Source: Cohnella mopanensis (GTDB taxonomy: Bacteria; Bacillota; Bacilli; Paenibacillales; Paenibacillaceae). Taken from it: a stretch of DNA of 64,000 nucleotides. The DNA lies in assembly GCF_022352055.1 (NCBI RefSeq), contig NZ_JAKRWM010000004.1:496001-560000 (forward strand). The letters run 5' to 3'. Shown piece after piece: positions 41,722 through 49,043 of the stretch. Below the pieces are notes generated by a model. It was not told where the DNA came from. It worked only from the letters and a program-made list of their open reading frames with translations, and did no database searches. The position numbers were made by a program, and so were the translations under genes. How positions within the stretch are numbered: the stretch's first letter is position 1; each line of letters begins with the position of its first letter.

Positions 41722-42903
41722 ATGACGAAAATACTATTTGCAGCGTATGGCGGAGGCCATATTAACGCAATTTTACCGGTTATTAAGTATGTTCAACGAC
41801 ATACCGATTGGGAAATCGAAGTCTTGGGATTAACAACGGCAGGAAAGAAGCTCGAAGCTGAGGGGATTCCTTATATCGGTTACAAGGATATTATTGAACC
41901 AAACGATCAAGCTGCTTCTCGGATCGGGCGCGATCTGGTCAAACAGTTAGATACCAAGTTGATATCATACGAGGAATCGGTAGCTTATATGGGCTTGTCA
42001 TATATGGATCTCGTAAATAGAGTTGGTGAAGTCGAAGCCAAAGCTATATTTGAAGAAAAGGGGAGGCAGGGGTTTCTGCAATTGACCGTTATGGAGAGAC
42101 TTCTTAAAAAGGTCAAGCCAGACTTGGTAGTCGCAACGAACTCCCCGAGATCGGAGCAAGCCTTAATTATGTGCGCCAGCATGTTAAATATTCCTTCTAT
42201 TTGTTTAGTTGATCTGTTTGGATTTATAGAAATTGAATGGATTAGAGATAGGCGTTTCGCTAATAAAGTATGTGTGCTCAATAATCAGATTAAAGATGTA
42301 TTCGTTAAGAAGGGCCGAGATGAACATGATATTGTCGTCACAGGAAATCCAGCGTTTGATAGTCTTGCAGACGTTCACTTGCTGGAGGAAGGTGGATCAT
42401 TAAGGACTCGTAAGCAATGGGAGGGCAAAAAGGTTATTCTATGGGCTTCTCAACCAGAGCCTGGAAATGAGCAACTACCTCGGGAAATTGAGCAGCAATT
42501 GATGGAATGCGTGAAAAATCATGAGGATTGGATATTGGTATTAAGATTTCACCCAAGTGAAGCTATAAAGTATTCGGAATTACCGGACCGAGTAGAGGTT
42601 AATATTGACAATCTGCATTCATTGCTGCATGCTGTTGATCTAGTCGTAACCATGACTTCGACAGTAGGACTTGAGGCAGCATTATTGGGTAAGCCGGTTA
42701 TTTCCGTTGATTTATCTGTCTATACTCCAGATGTGCCTTATTCTAAAATGGGGATTTCAAAAGGAATCACTTCTCTTGAACAACTGGAAGAAGCTTCGAT
42801 AGATGCATTAACCGATAATTATAGTAACCAGTGGAGGAATGCTAATCTTGGAAAATCTACCTTAAATGTAATGAAGGTAGTTAGAAACCTAATAGATCGT
42901 TAA
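41722..42903 (+). CDS. Putative GT-B-fold glycosyltransferase, candidate nonulosonate transferase
   Basis: A 393-aa protein with an N-terminal Rossmann start (ILFAAYGGGHINAILPVI), a central NSPRSEQALIMCASMLNIPSI and a C-terminal LLHAVDLVVTMTSTVGLEAALLGKPVIS. This last motif resembles the donor-binding half of 2-epimerase-like and polysialyltransferase/CDP-glycerol transferase GT-B proteins. It is the only cytoplasmic glycosyltransferase-like protein in the operon other than the phosphoglycosyl transferase. It therefore is the best local candidate to transfer the CMP-legionaminate or an intermediate sugar. Specificity cannot be deduced. No dedicated terminator follows. Confidence 0.7.
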   Translation: MTKILFAAYGGGHINAILPVIKYVQRHTDWEIEVLGLTTAGKKLEAEGIPYIGYKDIIEPNDQAASRIGRDLVKQLDTKLISYEESVAYMGLSYMDLVNRVGEVEAKAIFEEKGRQGFLQLTVMERLLKKVKPDLVVATNSPRSEQALIMCASMLNIPSICLVDLFGFIEIEWIRDRRFANKVCVLNNQIKDVFVKKGRDEHDIVVTGNPAFDSLADVHLLEEGGSLRTRKQWEGKKVILWASQPEPGNEQLPREIEQQLMECVKNHEDWILVLRFHPSEAIKYSELPDRVEVNIDNLHSLLHAVDLVVTMTSTVGLEAALLGKPVISVDLSVYTPDVPYSKMGISKGITSLEQLEEASIDALTDNYSNQWRNANLGKSTLNVMKVVRNLIDR

Positions 42904-42929
42904 GATATGTAGAAATTTAAATAAAGTTC

Positions 42930-45353
42930 TTGAAAGGAAGTGAGGGTATCCTTCAACAATTATTAACAATCGCGATGGTAGTAATGATGACGTTTTCAGG
43001 TAATTCTAGCGCCATTTCCGAAAGTCATGTTTTATATAAATTACACTACACTACTGAAGATGGACAATTAAATATAAAATGGAATAGCATTCCTGAATCA
43101 CAAGCTTATTTGTTGACTGTATTTGAGGATGATAATTTACAATCATCTAATTGGATCTATTCGACAGAGTACTCGTTAGATTTATCCTTATACCATGGGA
43201 AATCAATTAAATTAAATGTTGCTGCTGCAGGGAAACCTCCTTCTGAAGATGTAGTCTATTTTAATTTTACAAAGCAAAAACCCGAAGCGTTGAATCCATT
43301 TGGACAAATCGATCAAAGAAGCACGTATTTTAGTTGGACACCCGTGAAAGATACAAACTCATATTTTTTTCAGTTGTTCGATGAAAAAGGTGAAGTCTTC
43401 AAAAACAAATATGTGGATGGAAAACTAACCTATACACGAATTGATGAAATTCCTGTCGGGTCATATAAATGGAGAGTCGTACCTATAAATAAAGATAAAA
43501 TGAAGGGCTTATACAGTAACTGGGCGTATTTTTCAGTGACGGATAAGCAGTTAAAGGTGGAAAATATTTTTGGTATTGAAAAACATATAAGTTCAGCGCC
43601 TGCATCAACTTCATTGCTATATCCTGAAGCATCGGTAATCGGTCCAGATAAAGCTATCTATATATCGGATACGCATTCAAATGTAATTCGGCGTTGCGAA
43701 CAAGAGTTGTGTGAAATATTCGCAGGAACATTAGTTGCTGGCAACAATGGAGACGGTGAACGGCTGGAAACGATGCTTAATCTTCCGGGAGGGATGGTGT
43801 TTGATAAGGATGGGAGTTTAGTTTTCCTAGATATCGGTAACCATTCTCTACGGAAAGTCGATAAATCTGGGGAAATATCTACAATCTTCACTTATAGCGG
43901 TTCATCAAAACATGTTTATCCTGATAATAATGGTGGGTACGTTTTAACAATTACGAGTGAAGATCAAATAGGATCCATAATCAATATAGACAATAAAGGG
44001 AACGTGAAAAGGCTCCTACACAAGTTTGATTTTCAAAGTCCTACTTCTTTTTATCAGAATGGAAACAAAATATTAGTTTCGGATATCTCTTTACAAAAAC
44101 TTTTCTTGTTTGAAAACGGCGAACTTATTCGAAGTTTAGATCTCCCCACTAGACTTGCGGGGGAGATTCTTGTAGACGGAGATAATATATACCTTAGTAT
44201 GCATACGTCTATACAAAGACTTAATTTCATGTTCGAAGTAGAAGATTTTAGTAGCGGGTTCGCCAATGTAACTTATATTCAACAAGGGACAAAAGGCAAT
44301 TTATTAGTTACGGATTCCGATAACGGGACTGTTAATTTCGTAGATAAAATAACGGGTGAATTAAGTCCGGCAGTTGGATCAAACAACATATATGGCGGCA
44401 TAATCAAAATGGAAAAATACAAAGACTCCTTGTATTTATTAGACAATCACGCAGCAAGCGTCTTTAAATATGATTTATCTACCGGGGTAACTACAAGGTT
44501 CGCCGGGAATGGAGTTCAGCAGCTGGCCACTATTGGAGGGGATCGGCTGGATACGGGATTCTACTATCCTACCGGATTAACTCTAGATAAGAAAGGAAAT
44601 ATGTATATAGCCGAACAGCACCATATATTGAAAATAGATGCCAAATCCGGAGAGGTCAGTCTATTCGCAGGCGCTGCCGGTCGCGGAACATATGGATTCA
44701 GTGGTGATGGTGACAAGGCCATTAATGCAACGTTTCAAGGAATTCGTGGGATTTCATTCGATCGAAATAGAAATATTTTGTATGTGGCCGATACTTATAA
44801 TAACCGTATAAGACAAATAGACGTTTCTTCTGGAATAGTCTCGACAGTTGCAGGTAACGGAATACAAGGCGCTCCCGAATATGGAGTAAAAGCTATAAAA
44901 ACCTACTTAATGAGACCCCATGACGTTACCGTGTCAGGGGACGTAATCTATATTTCAGATTCATGGAATAACACAGTATCTATCTTGGAACATGATGGCA
45001 CGCTTCAGCCTTTTGCGGGAAAGCCAAAATACACCGGGTATCAAGGAAACGGATTGTATAGTGGAGATTTCGGAGATGCAACAAAGAGCTCATTGAACAC
45101 ACCGTTAAATGCATTTGATAATAATGGAATTGTTTACATTGCGGATACCTTTAATAATAGAATCAGAGTGGTGAAAGAGGGTCAAATAAGTACTTTAATT
45201 GGAGATGGGAGCAAAGGATTCGATCCAAATAACGAGACGATACTAAATTTTCCGGCAGCTGTATATGCAGACGATAATTATGTTTATGTCGCGGATGAAG
45301 GTAATTATTTAGTACGTAAGTATAATCTGAAATACCTACTACCCAATCGATAG
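42930..45353 (+). CDS. Exported Fn3-like plus NHL beta-propeller protein
   Basis: About 807 aa. The N-terminal hydrophobic stretch LLTIAMVVMMTFSGNSSA looks like a signal peptide. Two fibronectin-III/Ig-like domains follow (about residues 35-205), then NHL repeats to the end, with typical blades such as ILYVADTYNNRIRQID, YISDSWNNTVSI and VYIADTFNNRIRVV. It is probably secreted or surface-bound and may bind glycan or protein; no enzyme motif was recognised. Start is unclear: TTG 42930 has no upstream ribosome-binding site, while AAGGAAGTGAGG (42933-42944) points to a start further in where only ATC, CTT or, later, ATG 42975 occur. Confidence 0.75.
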   Translation: MKGSEGILQQLLTIAMVVMMTFSGNSSAISESHVLYKLHYTTEDGQLNIKWNSIPESQAYLLTVFEDDNLQSSNWIYSTEYSLDLSLYHGKSIKLNVAAAGKPPSEDVVYFNFTKQKPEALNPFGQIDQRSTYFSWTPVKDTNSYFFQLFDEKGEVFKNKYVDGKLTYTRIDEIPVGSYKWRVVPINKDKMKGLYSNWAYFSVTDKQLKVENIFGIEKHISSAPASTSLLYPEASVIGPDKAIYISDTHSNVIRRCEQELCEIFAGTLVAGNNGDGERLETMLNLPGGMVFDKDGSLVFLDIGNHSLRKVDKSGEISTIFTYSGSSKHVYPDNNGGYVLTITSEDQIGSIINIDNKGNVKRLLHKFDFQSPTSFYQNGNKILVSDISLQKLFLFENGELIRSLDLPTRLAGEILVDGDNIYLSMHTSIQRLNFMFEVEDFSSGFANVTYIQQGTKGNLLVTDSDNGTVNFVDKITGELSPAVGSNNIYGGIIKMEKYKDSLYLLDNHAASVFKYDLSTGVTTRFAGNGVQQLATIGGDRLDTGFYYPTGLTLDKKGNMYIAEQHHILKIDAKSGEVSLFAGAAGRGTYGFSGDGDKAINATFQGIRGISFDRNRNILYVADTYNNRIRQIDVSSGIVSTVAGNGIQGAPEYGVKAIKTYLMRPHDVTVSGDVIYISDSWNNTVSILEHDGTLQPFAGKPKYTGYQGNGLYSGDFGDATKSSLNTPLNAFDNNGIVYIADTFNNRIRVVKEGQISTLIGDGSKGFDPNNETILNFPAAVYADDNYVYVADEGNYLVRKYNLKYLLPNR

Positions 45354-45361
45354 GAGTCGTA

Positions 45362-45403
45362 AGCCTTCATAGGGATTCTATAGGATATAGATATCCCAAG
45401 GCT
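45362..45403 (+). terminator. Imperfect hairpin between the two propeller genes
   Basis: AGCCTT (45362-45367) pairs with AAGGCT (45398-45403), with further pairing of GGGAT and ATCCC inside. Only CTCTTC follows, so termination would be weak. Confidence 0.4.
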
Positions 45404-45473
45404 CTCTTCATATGTAAAACTGTTAATATTATCATATATTTCCTACTGTTACTACACCGGAGGGGGAATCTTC

Positions 45474-46454
45474 TTGGGAATTACAAAGCCTATTATTGCA
45501 CTGACTATATTACTCATGACTGGCTTATCAACAGATATGAATAATATCAATTCTTTCATTTCTAACGATAACTTTTATGAAGTCGCTAAGCGCGGAGCTT
45601 GGCATGAAGTGGACAACCATGAAAAATCAAGGTATAAAGATGGAAAAACCATTCCGATTTATCATCAGATTACAACTGCTCCAAATCTCTTATACGTTAA
45701 AATTCCCCTAGAGAACACTTATGTTACCGATGATATGGGGATGGCAGCTATGGAGATTGATCCATTAGGAAATGTCGTATGGGAGAGGAAAGCAGAGGAG
45801 CAAACGTATTTCGGGATTGCTCCCTTAAATAAGGACGAATTGCTTCTTTCCCTATTAAGCTATAATCGATTAATAAAAATTAATAAAAAAACAGGTGAAG
45901 AAACGCTGATCTTAAACGAAGGGGTTAGAGACGTACAAGTAACTTCAGATGGCGACATCTTAACTGTAGAAAATTCAGAGACGAGCAAAGTTATTCTGTT
46001 ATCACAAAACGGAACAGTCATTTGGGAGTCAAAACCTACATTCTATTATCCTCGGGGAGTTTGGCGTAAAACGGATGGTAATATTCTTGTAGTAGACTTT
46101 AATCATAAGGCTTATGAAATAGATTATAAATCTAAAAAAATCATTTGGGAGATGGGGGGATTTAATCACCCGAACTCGATCCAAGAAATGAAAAATAGTA
46201 ACTATCTCATTGCAGATGAACATAACAATCGTGTAATCGAAATTAATCCCTCCATGAAGAAAATTGTCCGTAAGTACGATAAAGGGTTATGGTCACCAAA
46301 CAGTGCGAGAGAATTACCAAATGGGGATTGGCTTATCAGTGATTCAGATAATCACAGGGTCATCCAAATTAATCGGATGTTTAATATAGTATGGGAGTTA
46401 TCTAACTTAAATAACCCAAACCGAGCGGTGCGCTACGATCTTCGGGTTCAGTAG
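45474..46454 (+). CDS. Exported beta-propeller (PQQ/arylsulfotransferase-like) protein
   Basis: A 326-aa protein. The N-terminus MGITKPIIALTILLMTGLST is a short signal peptide or membrane anchor. The rest is a WD/PQQ-like propeller with blades marked by GNVVWERK, GTVIWESK, KKIIWEMGG and FNIVWEL alternating with DGDILTVE, DGNILVVD and NGDWLISDSDNHRVIQIN. The arrangement resembles the propeller of bacterial arylsulfate sulfotransferases, but their catalytic histidines cannot be assigned with confidence. The start is TTG with GGAGGGGG nine bases upstream. It is the last gene of the AT-rich region and pairs with the propeller protein before it. Confidence 0.7.
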   Translation: MGITKPIIALTILLMTGLSTDMNNINSFISNDNFYEVAKRGAWHEVDNHEKSRYKDGKTIPIYHQITTAPNLLYVKIPLENTYVTDDMGMAAMEIDPLGNVVWERKAEEQTYFGIAPLNKDELLLSLLSYNRLIKINKKTGEETLILNEGVRDVQVTSDGDILTVENSETSKVILLSQNGTVIWESKPTFYYPRGVWRKTDGNILVVDFNHKAYEIDYKSKKIIWEMGGFNHPNSIQEMKNSNYLIADEHNNRVIEINPSMKKIVRKYDKGLWSPNSARELPNGDWLISDSDNHRVIQINRMFNIVWELSNLNNPNRAVRYDLRVQ

Positions 46455-46465
46455 TTTTGTTTCCT

Positions 46466-46493
46466 GCGGTTTAAGTTAATGTTTCTAAACCGC
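46466..46493 (+). terminator. Possible terminator of the glycan region
   Basis: GCGGTTT (46466-46472) pairs with AAACCGC (46487-46493). The downstream bases AACTTCTCTG have only a broken T-run, so this is a weak candidate. Confidence 0.4.
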
Positions 46494-46555
46494 AACTTCT
46501 CTGTTCCAAATAGCGTACAAAATGATAGAACTTGTCGAAACGGGAGAGATGAATC

Positions 46556-47050
46556 TTGCAGAAACCGAAGAAAATCGCGGTATGGGGAGCGACGGCCGTA
46601 TTGGCTGTAACATTAGGAACAATCGGGATTATGTCGACTGCGGAAGCGGATGGCACCTCTAATCCGGGATCCGTAGACGATCCAATCGTCACTAAAGGAT
46701 ATGTGGACGCTGCGGTTGCTAAGCTCGTGAAGCAGGAAATGGAGAAAATCGGTTCGACAGGCGGCGGAGGATCAGCGAAGCTGGAAGTCGTAACCGTACC
46801 ATGGGGTACGAAGTTGGTCGTCGCCGATGGCGGCGAGATAATCGTACGTTCTGGCAAAGCGATCGCATATAGTACGGATAAGAACGGATTGTCAGATCTG
46901 ACCGATGGGTTGGATATTAATCCAGGCAAAGCGGTGGGGAACAATCACCTCATTCTTAACCCTAGAGGGGATAGAGGAGTAGAAGCGGATCCTAAGCAGT
47001 CGAAAGGGATCATCGTGCTGGTTCGCGGCGAGTATAAACTATTACAATAG
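46556..47050 (+). CDS. Small exported protein of unknown function
   Basis: A 164-aa protein: basic N-terminus and signal peptide or membrane helix (KKIAVWGATAVLAVTLGTIGIMSTAEA, cleavage after AEA), an amphipathic segment VTKGYVDAAVAKLVKQEMEKI, a glycine linker and a compact C-terminal beta domain (about residues 80-164) ending in GIIVLVRGEYKLL. The family is not recognised. The base composition is back to the level of the flanking genome. The start is TTG with GGGAGAG ten bases upstream. A surface or spore-envelope role is possible given the next gene, but this is speculation. Confidence 0.65.
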   Translation: MQKPKKIAVWGATAVLAVTLGTIGIMSTAEADGTSNPGSVDDPIVTKGYVDAAVAKLVKQEMEKIGSTGGGGSAKLEVVTVPWGTKLVVADGGEIIVRSGKAIAYSTDKNGLSDLTDGLDINPGKAVGNNHLILNPRGDRGVEADPKQSKGIIVLVRGEYKLLQ

Positions 47051-47253
47051 CTATCTTCTTAAAACTTTCCTTAAATGTGGATATTCAGCTTGGCAGTTTT
47101 TTTTGGCTCAATTCTTCGCAGAGTATTATGCCTCAAATGGGGGAGTCTATACCTGGAGTTTGCTAAGGCCATATTCGAGGAACTTCCGCCAGATATCCTA
47201 CATTTTCCCCTTAGACCCATAATGTAATACGCCTTGATCATGCTGAGCCGGCA

Positions 47254-47260
47254 CATACTA
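47254..47260 (+). promoter_or_regulatory. Possible sigma-G/F -10 element of the SASP gene
   Basis: CATACTA matches the forespore sigma -10 consensus and lies 38 bases before the SASP start. No good -35 match is seen at the expected spacing, so confidence is limited. The 225 bases upstream hold only a T8 run at about 47098 and no other feature I can support. Confidence 0.4.
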
Positions 47261-47291
47261 GGTTCATCAACATTCAAGGAGGCTTATGATC

Positions 47292-47555
47292 ATGGCAAGA
47301 AGCAACAGACTGGTTGTACCGGAGTGCGCGAACGCGATTAATCAAATGAAGTATGAGATTGCTGCGGAGCTAGGGGTACCTATCTCTGCTCAGACTGGCG
47401 GACTAGATACTGAATTTGCCGGCGAGCTTGGAAGCATAAGTTCGGCCAGTTACGGGCAACAATATCTAGGTGATCTGACTTCGAGGGAAGCGGGTTCGCT
47501 TGGCGGAGGAATCACGAAACGCCTCATTCAACAGGCGCAACAAACGATTATCTAA
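47292..47555 (+). CDS. Alpha/beta-type small acid-soluble spore protein
   Basis: An 87-aa DNA-binding spore-core protein. The conserved block YEIAAELGVP (near residues 22-31) includes the GPR germination-protease site (E-I-A), and the C-terminal GSLGGGITKRLIQQAQQ is the second conserved segment (GGxxTKRLV). The central part is longer and more serine/glycine-rich than in standard 60-70-aa SASPs. AAGGAGG (47276-47282) has better spacing to this ATG than to ATG 47286. It supports an endospore-forming host. Confidence 0.93.
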   Translation: MARSNRLVVPECANAINQMKYEIAAELGVPISAQTGGLDTEFAGELGSISSASYGQQYLGDLTSREAGSLGGGITKRLIQQAQQTII

Positions 47556-47591
47556 AGCGGTTATTCCTAACTGGGAGTAAGTGTCTGAACA

Positions 47592-47620
47592 TTGACACTC
47601 CTCGACAATTCCGGTATTAT
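47592..47620 (+). promoter_or_regulatory. Strong sigma-A promoter of metK
   Basis: Perfect TTGACA (47592-47597), a 17-base spacer and TATTAT (47615-47620). Transcription would start near 47627, giving a leader of about 68 bases to the metK start. Confidence 0.75.
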
Positions 47621-47643
47621 TATTAATCGAAGGTTTATCTTAA

Positions 47644-47675
47644 CAGCCTTTTCCCATGGGAAAAGGCTGATTTTA
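47644..47675 (+). promoter_or_regulatory. Perfect palindrome in the metK leader
   Basis: A 26-base perfect inverted repeat (CAGCCTTTTCCC / GGGAAAAGGCTG around a central AT) followed by ATTTTAT. It lies between the metK promoter and ribosome-binding site, so it would form in the metK leader. It can be a leftover terminator of the upstream gene, an attenuator or a protein operator. No S-box (SAM-I) riboswitch fits in the short leader. Confidence 0.6.
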
Positions 47676-47694
47676 TATGTGGGGGTTGGACAAT

Positions 47695-48897
47695 TTGTCG
47701 ATCAAAGGCAAGCATCTCTTCACATCCGAATCGGTCACCGAGGGCCATCCGGATAAAATATGCGATCAAATTTCAGACGCGGTATTGGACGCGTTTTTAG
47801 AGGTGGATCCTTATGCGCGCGTAGCGTGCGAGGTCTCCGTTGCAACAGGACTTGTACTCGTAATTGGTGAAATTAGCAGTAAAGCCGATTTTATCGATAT
47901 CTCCGCCATCGCGCGTCGCACGATCAAGGAAATCGGTTATACTCGCGCAAAGTACGGTTTCGATTCCAGCACTTGCGCCGTTCTGACATCCTTGAACGAA
48001 CAGTCCGCGGATATCGCTCAAGGCGTTAACGCTGCTCTGGAATCCCGTGACGGCAAAGATATTCAACAAGAAAACGAAGATATCGGCGCAGGCGACCAAG
48101 GGTTGATGTTCGGTTTCGCAACGAACGAAACTCCCGAATTGATGCCTCTTCCAATCGCGTTGGCGCATCGCTTGTCCCGCCGCTTATCCGAAGTGCGCAA
48201 GAATGGCAAGCTCGCTTACCTGCGCCCGGACGGTAAAACTCAAGTAACGGTTCAATATGAAGACGGTAAACCGGTTCGCGTCGATGCGATCGTCGTATCC
48301 ACGCAGCACTCCGAAGATATTACTCTGGAGCAAATCCAGAATGATATCCGCGAGCATGTTATTTACCCTGAGGTTCCTTCCGAATGGTTGGATGCCGACA
48401 CGAAATTCTTCATTAACCCAACCGGCCGTTTCGTTATCGGCGGTCCGCAAGGGGATGCAGGATTAACCGGGCGTAAAATCATCGTGGATACTTACGGCGG
48501 TTACGCTCGTCACGGCGGCGGAGCATTCTCCGGTAAGGATCCGACGAAGGTTGACCGTTCCGCGGCTTATGCAGCCCGTTACGTGGCTAAGAATATCGTT
48601 GCTGCCGGCTTGGCCGACAAGTGCGAGATTCAACTTGCATACGCAATCGGCGTTGCAAGCCCGGTATCCATTAACGTGGATACTTACGGCACAGGCAAGG
48701 TTGCCGAAGAGAAGCTGGTCGAGTTGATCGTGAACAACTTCGACTTGCGTCCGGCAGGTATTATCAAAATGCTGGATCTTCGTCGTCCGATCTATCGTCA
48801 GACCGCTGCCTACGGCCACTTCGGCCGCACGGATGTCGATCTTCCATGGGAGCGTTTGGATCGGGTAGAAGCCTTGAAACAAGGCGCTTTGGCATAA
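47695..48897 (+). CDS. metK: S-adenosylmethionine synthetase
   Basis: A 400-aa enzyme that makes SAM from ATP and methionine. [27 protein letters not shown] is the N-terminal signature, [12 protein letters not shown] the ATP-binding hexapeptide region, and [16 protein letters not shown] the second signature (P-loop-like). Length is standard. The ORF is open to ATG 47677, but TGGGGGTTGG and family alignment place the start at TTG 47695, giving MSIKGKHLF. It has its own promoter and terminator and is a core gene marking the return to conserved chromosome after the glycan locus. Confidence 0.97.
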   Translation: MSIKGKHLFTSESVTEGHPDKICDQISDAVLDAFLEVDPYARVACEVSVATGLVLVIGEISSKADFIDISAIARRTIKEIGYTRAKYGFDSSTCAVLTSLNEQSADIAQGVNAALESRDGKDIQQENEDIGAGDQGLMFGFATNETPELMPLPIALAHRLSRRLSEVRKNGKLAYLRPDGKTQVTVQYEDGKPVRVDAIVVSTQHSEDITLEQIQNDIREHVIYPEVPSEWLDADTKFFINPTGRFVIGGPQGDAGLTGRKIIVDTYGGYARHGGGAFSGKDPTKVDRSAAYAARYVAKNIVAAGLADKCEIQLAYAIGVASPVSINVDTYGTGKVAEEKLVELIVNNFDLRPAGIIKMLDLRRPIYRQTAAYGHFGRTDVDLPWERLDRVEALKQGALA

Positions 48898-48914
48898 TTT
48901 CAATCAACGAAGGC

Positions 48915-48947
48915 AAAGGCTTCCGCGCGAGCGGGAGCCTTTTTTTT
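48915..48947 (+). terminator. Rho-independent terminator of metK
   Basis: AAAGGCTTCCGC pairs with GCGGGAGCCTTT (one mismatch) around a GCGA tetraloop, with eight T following. Confidence 0.92.
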
Positions 48948-49043
48948 GAATGCAAACGGGTAAATAAGTCCTTTGTCCCTAATTTTTTTGGTACTAAATG
49001 CCGAAATATAGTGTATTACTGTGTTCATCAGGAGGTTATTTTT

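Noticed and set aside
15394-46498. Shared 13-mer TAAACCGCAACTT in the S-layer leader and near 46486
   Set aside because: A 13-base match is expected by chance many times in a 64-kb window, and the flanks do not match.
48846-49043. Extension of the 1467-aa SLH protein into metK
   Set aside because: It would overlap metK and its terminator and put 66 residues before an obvious signal peptide; AGGAGG marks TTG 49044.
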